Positions 7,236-16,978 of a stretch of 64,000 bases of DNA are shown one piece after another. The position numbers were made by a program, and so were the translations under genes. The notes beneath the pieces were generated by a model, which was not told the origin of the DNA, searched no databases, and worked only from the letters and a program-made list of their open reading frames with translations. This DNA is from Pigmentiphaga sp. (GTDB lineage Bacteria > Pseudomonadota > Gammaproteobacteria > Burkholderiales > Burkholderiaceae_B). The stretch's first letter is position 1. Each line of letters opens with the position of its first letter. The stretch spans positions 1 through 64,000 of the forward strand of contig JALOAI010000014.1 in NCBI GenBank assembly GCA_023228945.1, read 5' to 3'.

Positions 7236-9457
7236 CCCTCCAGAACCAGCCCTCCGGCGCGCTGTACGCGGCGCTGCACGGCCTCATCCCAGACCGCCGC
7301 TTGCGCCGGCGGCACCAGCGTGAGGCGCGAGCGGGCCCGGGTAATGCCGGTGTACACCAGTTCACGAGTCAGGATCGGCGTTGGCGAATCCGGCAGCACC
7401 AGTACGGCATGTTCGAACTCGGAACCTTGCGACTTATGCACGGTAAGCGCGTACACCGTTTCGATATGATTCAGGCGGCTGGGCAATACCCAGCGCACGG
7501 TGTCGCCGCCGTCGGACGCCGCAAAGGCGACTCGCAAACGCCACTCCGCGGTGGCGGGATCGAAGCGCGACAGGGTTACGCCGATGTCGCCGTTCATCAG
7601 GCCCAGGCCGTAATCGTTGCGGGTCACGAGCACCGGCCGCCCGGGATACCAGCCTTGGGTTGCCGCGATCTCGCCATGGCGATGCAAGACGTCGGCGATG
7701 CGGGCGTTGAGCCCTTCCACGCCCCATGGGCCACGACGGACGGCGCACAACACCTGGAAGCCGGCATGGGCGCGCAAGACCTGGTTGGCCCAGGCGTCCC
7801 ACGCAGCGTCGGTGGCCTCCGGCCCGGGCCGGTGCAAGCGCATCAGGGCCAGATAGCGCCGATAGCCATCGGCCGCACCGCCGTCGTCCGCCCCGGGCCG
7901 GGCCGCCGAACGGCCGTGAAGCAGCAGCGCCGGCCAATGCCGTTCGTCGAGTTCGTGCGGCAGCCGTACGACGACCAGGTCGTCACGCGCCTCGTCCAGA
8001 ATCGCGCGGCTACCCGCCGCATCGCCGGCATTCACGGCACGCGCCAGCCGACCGATCCCGCTATCGGCCGAGAAGCGGTGGCTGACGCGCAATTGCACCA
8101 CCGCCTGATCGAGCGGCCGCCCCGCTTCATCCTGCCACCGCAATCCCGGCGCCTCGCCGCAGACCTCGGCCAGCCAGTCCGCCGTTTCGGGCAGGTAATG
8201 GCCTTGTTCGGCGCGGCGGCATAGTTCCCCCAGCACCGCTCCCGCTTCCACCGACGCCAGCTGGTCTTTGTCGCCAAGAAGGATCAGGCGCGCGCCCAGC
8301 GGCAGCGCGTCGAGCACGGCGGCCATGCGTTCCAGATCGACCATCGACGCTTCGTCGATCACCAGCACGTCCAGCGGCAGGGGGTGTCCCGCATGGTGGC
8401 GGAAGCGTCGGGTATCGGGCCGGCTGCCCAGCAGGCGGTGCAGGGTTGTGACGTGTATCGGGATGGCCGCCAGAATGGCGGCATCGAGCGGATCGTCATT
8501 CCGCAGCGGCAGTTGGCTCACCGCCTGGGCAATCGACTGATGCAGCCGCGCCGCCGCTTTGCCGGTCGGCGCCGCCAAGCGGATCTGCAAGGGCCGGGCT
8601 CGACCGCCCGGCGCCAGCGCCAGAGCTTGCAGCAAGGCCAGGAGCTTGACGACCGTCGTGGTCTTGCCGGTACCCGGACCGCCGGTGATGACGCCGAACG
8701 CACCTCGTCCGACCAGTGCGCAGGCCAGCCGCTGCCAATCGGGGGCGTCGCCATATTGCCCGGGTTCGCCGAACAGACGCTCCAGCCAATTCCGCCAGAC
8801 GGCCCCCGCGGTGGCGGCGGGCGGCAGCGCCAGACGGCGGGCGATACCCTCCCGCACGTCCTGTTCGTAACGCCAGTAGCGTCGCAGGTATAGGCGGGTG
8901 CCGGCGCGCACCAGCGGCTGGGCGCCAGGTCCCGGTGCGCCCACCAGGGCCGGGCAGTCCAGGGCCGCCAGCCATGCGGCTTCGGACAGCCGGCCTACGA
9001 CGACCGCCGGATGCGGCGGCGCCCCCGAGCCCTGGCCGGTGTCGTCGTCTTCGGGCGGCAAAGCCAGGACGCCCGCCGGATCGCGCAGCATGTCGCCGAT
9101 ATCCAGGCAGCCATGGCCGCGACCCAACTGATGGCTGGCCAGCGCGGCCGCCAGCAATAGCCAGGGAGACGCCGCCGGTACCTCTCGGCCCAGCCAGGTG
9201 GCGAAAGCCAGGTCGAGCGGACGCAGCCAGCGTGCCGCCATCCAGGCCTGCAGTACGCGCTCGAGTTCCGTCCGGTCGCCGCGCGGCCCGGGGGTGCCGC
9301 CCACTCTTCCGGAGTCGGGCGATGCGAAGAGATCAAGCTGCTCGGGCAACCCCACCTCCGAGACCGCGGCGCGCCCCTCGCCGGCCAGGGGCGCTTCCGG
9401 CTCCCGTCCGGGCGGCTGCCGGCTCTCGTGCCGTCCGGCGCCTGGGCGCCGGCTCAT
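7232..9457 (-). CDS. recD: RecBCD exonuclease V, alpha subunit (helicase RecD)
   Basis: RecD is the 5'-3' helicase of the RecBCD enzyme, which resects double-strand breaks and degrades linear DNA. The protein has 741 residues. Walker A is GGPGTGKTTT with the lysine at 265; Walker B appears as VIDEASMVD; the C-terminal helicase motif VHKSQGSEF is present. The start at 9457 is chosen because its ATG overlaps the recB stop as ATGA, a sign of translational coupling. The N-terminal 40 residues are low in conservation and rich in proline and arginine. It is the last gene of the recC-recB-recD unit. Confidence 0.96.
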   Translation of the reverse strand: MSRRPGAGRHESRQPPGREPEAPLAGEGRAAVSEVGLPEQLDLFASPDSGRVGGTPGPRGDRTELERVLQAWMAARWLRPLDLAFATWLGREVPAASPWLLLAAALASHQLGRGHGCLDIGDMLRDPAGVLALPPEDDDTGQGSGAPPHPAVVVGRLSEAAWLAALDCPALVGAPGPGAQPLVRAGTRLYLRRYWRYEQDVREGIARRLALPPAATAGAVWRNWLERLFGEPGQYGDAPDWQRLACALVGRGAFGVITGGPGTGKTTTVVKLLALLQALALAPGGRARPLQIRLAAPTGKAAARLHQSIAQAVSQLPLRNDDPLDAAILAAIPIHVTTLHRLLGSRPDTRRFRHHAGHPLPLDVLVIDEASMVDLERMAAVLDALPLGARLILLGDKDQLASVEAGAVLGELCRRAEQGHYLPETADWLAEVCGEAPGLRWQDEAGRPLDQAVVQLRVSHRFSADSGIGRLARAVNAGDAAGSRAILDEARDDLVVVRLPHELDERHWPALLLHGRSAARPGADDGGAADGYRRYLALMRLHRPGPEATDAAWDAWANQVLRAHAGFQVLCAVRRGPWGVEGLNARIADVLHRHGEIAATQGWYPGRPVLVTRNDYGLGLMNGDIGVTLSRFDPATAEWRLRVAFAASDGGDTVRWVLPSRLNHIETVYALTVHKSQGSEFEHAVLVLPDSPTPILTRELVYTGITRARSRLTLVPPAQAAVWDEAVQRRVQRAGGLVLEG

Positions 9458-12400
9458 GGCGCACCGCCCGTCAAGCGCCACTCACCGGCTTTGAACAGGT
9501 CATCGAAGGCCGCCATCCAAGCGGCGGAAGGCCGCAGGGCCACCTGGCCCCGCGCGGGGCCGGACAGGCCGCGCAAAAACCAATACACCGCACCGCCCAG
9601 ATGTTGATCGTAGTCGTAGTCGGGCAAGCGAGTGCGCAATAGGCGGTGCAGGGCGAGCAGATACAGCATGGCTTGCACGTCGTAGCGCGACTGCGCCATG
9701 GTTTGCGCCAACGCTTCATCGGTGTAGGCCGATGCGTCGCGGCCCAGCCAGTTGGATTTGTAGTCCGCCACGTAGTAGCGTCCCTCATGAACGAAGACCA
9801 GGTCGATAAAACCTTTGAGCATGCCGTTGAGCCGTCCGGGCTGCAGTTCGGGCCGGGGCCGCTGCTGCAAAGTCGCGCCCCGGATCGCCGCGTCCAGCAC
9901 GTCGAGCGGCGTACGATGCACCGGCAGCCAGAACTCCATCTCAACCAGACATTGTTCCACCCCGGCCAAGGTGAACCGCTGGCGGGCGCCCGGCAGCGGC
10001 CATGCCTGCCGCAGAAACGCCTCCAAACCGCTCGCCAAAGGATCGATCCACGCCGCCAACCCGCGCGGCGCGGCGATGCGGGCAACCCGGTCGCGCAGGG
10101 CCGCCGGATCACTCGCCATGGCTCCGAAACCCACCGCCGCCAGGCTCTCCAGAAGCTGGTGCAGCACAATGCCGGCCTCTGGGCCGCGCGGGAACGCATG
10201 CCAGACCTCGGTGTCCGGCCCCGCGGGCGGCGTCGGCGCAGCCTCGCCTGCCGCGTCGCCCTCCTCGAGCGAGACCGGCCAGTCTTCGTGCCAGTTGGCG
10301 GCTTCAGGCGTGTCCCAGTCGTCGTCCGGCACGCGCTGAACGATGGCCGGCAATGATTCGGCGGCGCCGGCGTCCAGGCGTTGGCCCGGCATCGAATCGC
10401 TGGTGGTATCGCCGGTGCGCAACGCCAAGGCGGAATAGCTGGCGACCCACCAGGGCTCGGACGGCTGGCGCCGGGCCTCGCGCACCGGCCCGAGCCGCGC
10501 CGCCGCGAGCGGGGGCCGGTGGCGCACGGCATCCGCGTCCGCCACTGGCCGCAGGCATAGCGCCGCGTTCGTTCCCAAGCTTTCGCCGGAATCGTTGGCC
10601 AAGGCGAGGAGTTCATCGCGCCGGCCCACATCCAATAAGCTGCCCAGCGCTGAAAGACGCCAGTCGGCGGCCGCGGGAGCCATCCCGACCCAGGTGGCGT
10701 GGCGCGCGCGCGTCAAGGCGACATACAGTTTACGAACGTCCTCCGCGAGTCGCTCGCCGTCGGCCGTGGCCTGGGCCTGCGTCTGCGGCCGCCATAAGAA
10801 ACGGCGCCCGCCATCGCCATCGCGATACACCAGCGGCCAGCTGCGCGGCGTACCCAGCAGCGAACGCGCCGCGCAGCCAAAAGGCAGCAAGACCAGCGGA
10901 TACTCCAGTCCCTTCGATTTATGCACCGTCACCACCCGCACACAATCGGCGTCGCTCTCCAGCCGCAATTGATGTCCTTCGTCCTGGGCGGGAGCCGCGC
11001 GCTGTTCAGCCAGGTAGCGGATCAAGGCTTGCTCACCATCCAGTGCGGTACTGGCGGCCTGCAGCAATTCGGTCAAATGCAACCAGTCGGTCAGGCGGCG
11101 CTCGCCACCCTCGCCTGCCTCATGCCGCAGCAGACGGGCAGGCACCGCGAAGTCGTGCAATAGCCGGTGCAGCATGGGCAGCACGCCCAGGCGCCGCCAA
11201 TCCTGCCGATACTGGAAGAACTGTTGCACACGCGCCTCCCAGGCCAGCTCGTCCTGTTGCAAGTTCAAGAGTTCGCGCCAGTCCAGGCCCAGGCTGCGGG
11301 TGGCCAGCGCGGCTCGCACCAGGCCAGGCCGCTCCGGCTCGGCGCAAGCCTGCAGGCAACGCTGCACATCGGCCGCTTCGGCGGTGTGATACACCGAACT
11401 CCGGTCGGACAAATACACACTGCGCACGCCACGCCGCGCCAGGGCGGCCCGCACGCGCCGCGCTTCGGTGCCGGTATTGACCAGTATGGCGATGTCGGCC
11501 GGCGTCAGGGCACGCCATTCCTCCGTTTTGCCGTTGGCGAACCCGGCCCGGCCCTCCTGCGCCAGATTGAGCCAGCGCGCCACCTGGGTGGCCGAGGCCT
11601 CGGCCATGTCGACCGCGGCGGCTTTGTCCGGCACGGTGGCGGCCGTGTCTTGAGTTTCGGCGGCTGGCTGAGCGTCGGCCTCGTACCATAAGGTGAGGCC
11701 CGCCGGCGTTTCGTCGTCGATCAGCAGCCGCTCGGCCAGGCCGCGGGCCTGCACCGGCAGAAACGGGATGGCCGGCCCGCCATCATGTGTCAGTTGAAAG
11801 GCTCCGCCGCCACCTCGCGCCTCCGCCAGCGAAAACAGCTGATTCACCGCCGCCACCGCCGCGGCGGTGGAACGAAAGTTGCGATCCAGCGTATACAGCC
11901 GATCGCCGCAATCGGCGCGGGCCTGCAAATAGGTATGAATGTCGGCGCCGCGGAAGGCGTAAATCGCCTGTTTGGGGTCGCCGATCAGCACCAGGGCGGT
12001 GGCGGGATCGTGACGCGCCACACCGTAGATGGTATCGAAGATCCGGTACTGCAGCGCATCGGTATCCTGAAACTCGTCGATCAAGGCGATGGGAAATGCC
12101 TGGCGGATCCGCCTCGCCAGCGCCGGTCCCGACTCGGACCGCAGTGCCTCGTCGAACTGCCGCAACAGCCCATCGAAACCCAGTTGCGCACGTTGGCGCT
12201 GCGCCTGCGCCAACCTGGCCACGCACCAGTGCATGGCATGGCTGTACAAGGCGCCACGCGGCTCGGGCAACGCCGCCAATTGGGCCTGCAGGGCCGCAAT
12301 GGCCTCCAGCGCCGGATGGCCTGGCGGCTCGCCGCTCAGCCAGATCTCGGCCAGGCCGGCGGGCGTCAAACGCTGCCAACCGGTTTTCAGGTCCAGGTCT

Positions 12401-13299
12401 TGGGCTTCGGGATCCGCGGCCCAGGCGGCGATGGCCGCCAGCCAGCGCTCCTGGTTGGTCCGGTTCAAGGCGGTGCCCCGAAAGGCCTTGGCCGTGCGCG
12501 CCTGGTCGAGCAGCTCTTGCAACTCGTGGATCCAGCCCAGGTCTTGCCAGGGCTGTTTGAGCACCGCCAGCTGCGCCTCCCTTTGCACGCGGACCGCGGC
12601 CAGGATGGCGCTTGGGCCGTCGGCTTCGCGCGGCAGGGCGTCGGCATCGGTCAGCCGCGGCTGCAGGGCCCAGGCCAGCGCTTCCGGCTCGCTCCAGTAC
12701 GAGCGCCACGCGGCCAAGGTGTCGAGCTCCATCATCACGACCCAGGTGCGCCAGTAGTCTTGAGCCACTTCCAGCAGCAGGGAACTGGTGTCGGCTTCGA
12801 GCTCTTGCTGGAACAAGCTGCCGCTATCGAAGGCGTGCTCGCGCAGCATGCGATAACACCAGCCGTGGATGGTATGCACGGCGGCCTCGTCCATCCATTC
12901 CGCCGCCAGCGCCAGGCGGCGCGCGCATCCCGGCCATTGCGACTCCGGATACTCCTCGCGCAGCGCCTGCAGCAGCGCGTCGTCCAGCGCCGGAGCCGCC
13001 GGCGCCCGAAACGCCGCCGCGGCTTCCGCCAAGCGGCGGCGGATGCGGTCGCGCAGTTCCCGCGTAGCGGCCTCGGTGAAAGTCACCACCAGGATCTCCG
13101 GCGGCGTCAGTTCGCGCGCGTAGGCGTTTTCGCCCCCATGGCCCAGCACCAGGCGCACATAGAGCGTGGCGATGGTGTAGGTTTTGCCGGTGCCCGCGCT
13201 GGCCTCGATCAAGTGGCTGCCGCGCAGGGGAAAGCGCAGCGCATCGAGCGGGCGGGCTGCGCCCTGCACGCCGCTCGCGGGCGTGGCGGCTACATTCAT
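9454..13299 (-). CDS. recB: RecBCD exonuclease V, beta subunit
   Basis: RecB is the 3'-5' helicase and the only nuclease of RecBCD. At 1281 residues it is a full-length UvrD/Rep-type superfamily 1 helicase with a C-terminal PD-(D/E)XK nuclease. Walker A is EASAGTGKT at 32-40, and the late helicase motif VVTVHKSKGLEYP is present. The nuclease signature is VADYKSNWLG with D1179 and K1181. The ATG overlaps the recC stop by ATGA and the gene's own stop overlaps recD the same way. All key residues that I can check are in place. Confidence 0.97.
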   Translation of the reverse strand: MNVAATPASGVQGAARPLDALRFPLRGSHLIEASAGTGKTYTIATLYVRLVLGHGGENAYARELTPPEILVVTFTEAATRELRDRIRRRLAEAAAAFRAPAAPALDDALLQALREEYPESQWPGCARRLALAAEWMDEAAVHTIHGWCYRMLREHAFDSGSLFQQELEADTSSLLLEVAQDYWRTWVVMMELDTLAAWRSYWSEPEALAWALQPRLTDADALPREADGPSAILAAVRVQREAQLAVLKQPWQDLGWIHELQELLDQARTAKAFRGTALNRTNQERWLAAIAAWAADPEAQDLDLKTGWQRLTPAGLAEIWLSGEPPGHPALEAIAALQAQLAALPEPRGALYSHAMHWCVARLAQAQRQRAQLGFDGLLRQFDEALRSESGPALARRIRQAFPIALIDEFQDTDALQYRIFDTIYGVARHDPATALVLIGDPKQAIYAFRGADIHTYLQARADCGDRLYTLDRNFRSTAAAVAAVNQLFSLAEARGGGGAFQLTHDGGPAIPFLPVQARGLAERLLIDDETPAGLTLWYEADAQPAAETQDTAATVPDKAAAVDMAEASATQVARWLNLAQEGRAGFANGKTEEWRALTPADIAILVNTGTEARRVRAALARRGVRSVYLSDRSSVYHTAEAADVQRCLQACAEPERPGLVRAALATRSLGLDWRELLNLQQDELAWEARVQQFFQYRQDWRRLGVLPMLHRLLHDFAVPARLLRHEAGEGGERRLTDWLHLTELLQAASTALDGEQALIRYLAEQRAAPAQDEGHQLRLESDADCVRVVTVHKSKGLEYPLVLLPFGCAARSLLGTPRSWPLVYRDGDGGRRFLWRPQTQAQATADGERLAEDVRKLYVALTRARHATWVGMAPAAADWRLSALGSLLDVGRRDELLALANDSGESLGTNAALCLRPVADADAVRHRPPLAAARLGPVREARRQPSEPWWVASYSALALRTGDTTSDSMPGQRLDAGAAESLPAIVQRVPDDDWDTPEAANWHEDWPVSLEEGDAAGEAAPTPPAGPDTEVWHAFPRGPEAGIVLHQLLESLAAVGFGAMASDPAALRDRVARIAAPRGLAAWIDPLASGLEAFLRQAWPLPGARQRFTLAGVEQCLVEMEFWLPVHRTPLDVLDAAIRGATLQQRPRPELQPGRLNGMLKGFIDLVFVHEGRYYVADYKSNWLGRDASAYTDEALAQTMAQSRYDVQAMLYLLALHRLLRTRLPDYDYDQHLGGAVYWFLRGLSGPARGQVALRPSAAWMAAFDDLFKAGEWRLTGGAP

Positions 13300-16200
13300 T
13301 CCCGCTCCTCCGCTGTCATCGCCGCATGGCCGGCGCGGCGGGCTTGCAGCAGGGGTAGCAGCAGGCTTTGCGCCCAGGCATCGAACGCCGCGGGGTCGAC
13401 GGCGGCCGACCAGCGCGCGAAATCGGGCCAGACCCGCTGCAGGTGAGGATCATGGGTGACGTCGCCGCTGCCGTGCTCGCCTCCCTCGTAGGCCAGGGCC
13501 AGCGGACGCAGCGCCGCGGCCGGCCAGCCGCGGGCCAGATCCGGGGTTTCGTCCGATCTGGCGAGCCAGGCAAGCCAGGCCACCGCGGTGCGCAGCGGTA
13601 GGGGCAAAGGCTGGCACATTCCGTACTCCCAGGCATCGCGCAAGGCGCGCCAGTGCCGGTCGGCATCGGCTTGCGGCATGGCGGGCCACCAGAGCCGGGC
13701 ATCGGCCGCCACAATTGCGGTATGCACCGGCCCGACCTCCAGGCATTGCGCGCCGAGATGCTCGATCCAGGCCGGTACCAGCCGGGCGATCTCCGCGCCG
13801 GACGCCTGCGGTTTGCCATGGACCCGGCCAGGCAGGAGCACCAGGCGCACCAGCCCGCCGGCTGGCGTCGAGGCGGGGCTTTGCCAGGGCTGCGCGCTGC
13901 GCAGGCCGCCCAATCGATCCGCGAGCCACGGCGCAGCCGATGAGGTCGGCCAGACCACGGGAAAATCGCCGGGCACGGCATACGGCCACTGGGCCAGCCA
14001 GTCGGCATAGCCATGTACCATCGTTTCCAGTCCGTCGAGCAGCTCGGCCGCCGCCAGCTCCCCCAGGCGCGCGGCCGGCAGATCGCCACGGGCGCGCATC
14101 ACCGCAACGCGGCGGGATGCCGCCTCGAGCACCTCCCGCGCGGGCGCGCCGTCGTCCAGCAGGCGGCGTTGCAAATCGAGCAGTTCCTGCCGCAGGCGCC
14201 AGCCGTCCAGGCCACTGGCGCTGCCGAAGGGCTCGACGTCGGCGGTATTCGGGTCTTCCAGGTGCAGATTGGCCTGCAGGCGCTGTTGCCAGAATGCCTC
14301 GACCGGGCGACGCAGCCAGCGCGCCAGTTCGGAGAGCCCCACCGGCTCGTCGCGCTCCCAGGCGGGCAGAACGCCAGGCGCCGGGACCGTGGCGTCATCG
14401 CGATGCCACTCGGCGGCATAAGTGAACCAGCGCGTATCGCGGCCGTCGACGTAGCGGGGACTGAACGGCTGCAGCGGATGCCGGGTGGTCAGCGCCTCCG
14501 CCACACCGGCGTCATCGGGCGGATCGCCCGGCAGTCGCCAGACCGAGTCGATGTGGTCGCGCAACTGGCCCACCAAGACCGACGGCGGTTGCTCGGCATT
14601 GTCGAGCGCGCTCGCTCCCACCCAGGAAATCGACAAACGCTCGCGCGCCGACAACAGCGCCTCCAGGAACAGATAGCGGTCGTCCTCGCGCCGCGAACGA
14701 TCGCCCGGCCGATAGTCGCCCCCCATGAGGTCGAAGTCGGCCGCGACATGGACCCGCGGATAGTCGCCGTCGTTCATGCCCAATAAGGCTACGTGCCGGA
14801 AGGGTATGGCCCGCATCGGCATCAACGTGGCGAAAGTCACGGCGCCCGCGAAGAAGCGCTGGCCCAGCGCCGGGGCTTCGATCAGTGCCAGCCACGCCTC
14901 CCGCACCAGCGACAAAGGCAAGGCTTCGTTCTCCAGGCCGCCTTCCGCTGCGGCCTCTTGCCATTGCTGCAGGGCCGCGAGACAACGCGCCAGGGTCACG
15001 CCTTCCTCGGAACTTTGGGGGAGAAAGCTGGCCTCGAGCCAGGTTTGCAGCACCTCGTGCCATTCATGCGCCGCCCGCGGCTCGCGCATCATGCGCCAGC
15101 TGCGCTCCAGGTGCTCGGCAAAGGCGATGAGCTGGCCCAGCGCCGCCGCCTCCAGCCCCGAGACTTCGCCATAGCCCTCGATACCTTGCCAGCCGGGCGA
15201 TTCGAAGCCCACCGCATAGCCCAGCAGCATCCGCCGGAGCCCGAACCACCAGGTGTGCGGCGGCGCGGCTTCGCCCGTGGCGGGCAGGTCGAGACTGGCC
15301 CGGTGCTCGTCGTTCAGGCCCCAGCGGATATTGGCCTGATGCACCCACAGCCGCAGACGCGGGAGGTCGTCGGCCAGCAATCCGAAACGGCCCCGCACCG
15401 CCGGCACGTCCAGCCAATCCAGTACCTGGCTCGTGGTCAGGCGCTCCTGGGGCAGCGCCAGCATGGCTTCGAATGCCTGCAGCAGCGGATCCGCGCCACG
15501 CGGGTTTTGATCGGCCACGGTGAAGGGCAGATAACGGCGATCATGGCGTGGTACTCGACCGAACACGGCCCTGATATGCGGCGCATAGCGGCCGATCTCG
15601 GGCACCATCACCACGACGTCGCGCGGCTGCAGCGTGGCATCGGCCTCGAACGCGGCCAACAATTGGTCTTGCAGGATCTCGACTTCGCGCTGCGGCGTAT
15701 GGGCCACCTGGAACAGCAACGAGCGGTCCACTCGCGGATCGACGGGCGGCCAGGATTCCCGCGACTCGCCCACCGGCCGCAGGCAGCGGATGTCGTTCTG
15801 CAACTGGCGCAGCAAAGTATCCGGCGCATCGTTGGAGAACCAATTGCTGCGCAGGCCGCATGCCCCCAAGGCCTGGTCGTGGCGCGCCCGATCGCCCTCG
15901 GCGTCGAACTCATCGAGCAGCGCAATGAAATCGCGCCCCTGCTTGCCCCAGGCCGCCAGCAAGGGCTGGGCATGCAGATGCAACTGATCGTCGTCGAGCG
16001 GCACCGGGCGGCCGGCGCGCGGCGCCTGCCGCGATTGGCGCCGGCGCAATAAATCTTGCTGCGCCACCACATCGGCCCAATACTCCTGGCACGGGTTATT
16101 GACGCCCACCAACACCTGGCACCAGCGCGCCAGCATCGCCAAGGCTTCGAGCGACTGGCGCGGAAGGGCCGATATGCCGAACACCAGCACGCGGCGCGGC

Positions 16201-16913
16201 AGACCCGGCGGCACGCCCTGGCCTGCCCAGCCGGAGGCCCGCCGCAGGAATTCGGCATGCACGGCGGCGCGGCCGCCCTGAGCCGCCAGGCCGGCGCCAC
16301 CCGCGGCGGCGACATCGGCCAACAAGGCGCGCCAGAGCGCCGGCTGCCAGGCCTGGTCGCCTTCCAGCGCGCGGCGGCTGCCGCGGGCATCGATCAGGAC
16401 ATCATCGCCCTGGGCCCAGGCGGCGAGCCAGTCGGCACGATAGACTTGATATTGATCGTACAAATCGGCCAGTCTGGCCGCCAGCTGGTCGGCCTTGCGC
16501 AACTCGGTATCGTGCTGCAGAAAGCGGCGCAGCGGCTCGTAGACGGGATCGCCGAGCAGGCCCGGCAACAAGCGCAACAAACGCCAGCGCAGGCGGGATT
16601 CGTCGAACGGCGATGTTTCGGGTACGGCCGCCTCGCCCAGCAGCGCACGATAAGCCCGCCACAGGAACTGGGCGGGCAGCAGGCAATCCACGGCCGCCGC
16701 GATACCGCAGCCACCGGTGCCGTCGGCTTGCGGCGACGCCGCCAGCGCCAGCTTCAGCCATTGCGCAAAGCCATTGCTCTGCACCAGCACGACTTCCGTT
16801 TCCAGCGGCTGCAGAGGATGGTTGCGCACCCAGGCGACAAGGACATCGCGCAGGCTTTCGGCGCGATCGGAGTGGACCAGAATCAGGCCGGGATCGAGAG
16901 GCGTGGCGGACAT
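13296..16913 (-). CDS. recC: RecBCD exonuclease V, gamma subunit
   Basis: RecC is the scaffold of RecBCD and recognises the Chi sequence in the single strand leaving the RecB motor. This 1205-residue protein shows the family signatures LVQSNGFAQWLK near the N-terminus and MPMRAIPFRHVALLGMNDGD in the middle. The start at 16913 (MSATPLDPG) fits the family; an upstream in-frame start at 17054 would only add basic, unconserved residues. No clear Shine-Dalgarno is visible. It follows the helicase gene by 65 bases and overlaps recB by 4. Confidence 0.96.
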   Translation of the reverse strand: MSATPLDPGLILVHSDRAESLRDVLVAWVRNHPLQPLETEVVLVQSNGFAQWLKLALAASPQADGTGGCGIAAAVDCLLPAQFLWRAYRALLGEAAVPETSPFDESRLRWRLLRLLPGLLGDPVYEPLRRFLQHDTELRKADQLAARLADLYDQYQVYRADWLAAWAQGDDVLIDARGSRRALEGDQAWQPALWRALLADVAAAGGAGLAAQGGRAAVHAEFLRRASGWAGQGVPPGLPRRVLVFGISALPRQSLEALAMLARWCQVLVGVNNPCQEYWADVVAQQDLLRRRQSRQAPRAGRPVPLDDDQLHLHAQPLLAAWGKQGRDFIALLDEFDAEGDRARHDQALGACGLRSNWFSNDAPDTLLRQLQNDIRCLRPVGESRESWPPVDPRVDRSLLFQVAHTPQREVEILQDQLLAAFEADATLQPRDVVVMVPEIGRYAPHIRAVFGRVPRHDRRYLPFTVADQNPRGADPLLQAFEAMLALPQERLTTSQVLDWLDVPAVRGRFGLLADDLPRLRLWVHQANIRWGLNDEHRASLDLPATGEAAPPHTWWFGLRRMLLGYAVGFESPGWQGIEGYGEVSGLEAAALGQLIAFAEHLERSWRMMREPRAAHEWHEVLQTWLEASFLPQSSEEGVTLARCLAALQQWQEAAAEGGLENEALPLSLVREAWLALIEAPALGQRFFAGAVTFATLMPMRAIPFRHVALLGMNDGDYPRVHVAADFDLMGGDYRPGDRSRREDDRYLFLEALLSARERLSISWVGASALDNAEQPPSVLVGQLRDHIDSVWRLPGDPPDDAGVAEALTTRHPLQPFSPRYVDGRDTRWFTYAAEWHRDDATVPAPGVLPAWERDEPVGLSELARWLRRPVEAFWQQRLQANLHLEDPNTADVEPFGSASGLDGWRLRQELLDLQRRLLDDGAPAREVLEAASRRVAVMRARGDLPAARLGELAAAELLDGLETMVHGYADWLAQWPYAVPGDFPVVWPTSSAAPWLADRLGGLRSAQPWQSPASTPAGGLVRLVLLPGRVHGKPQASGAEIARLVPAWIEHLGAQCLEVGPVHTAIVAADARLWWPAMPQADADRHWRALRDAWEYGMCQPLPLPLRTAVAWLAWLARSDETPDLARGWPAAALRPLALAYEGGEHGSGDVTHDPHLQRVWPDFARWSAAVDPAAFDAWAQSLLLPLLQARRAGHAAMTAEERE

Positions 16914-16978
16914 GCGGGAATGGTAACGCGAAGCGGGGAGCGCCGCCGGCACCGAGAGATCCGGCCACGCAAGCCCCG

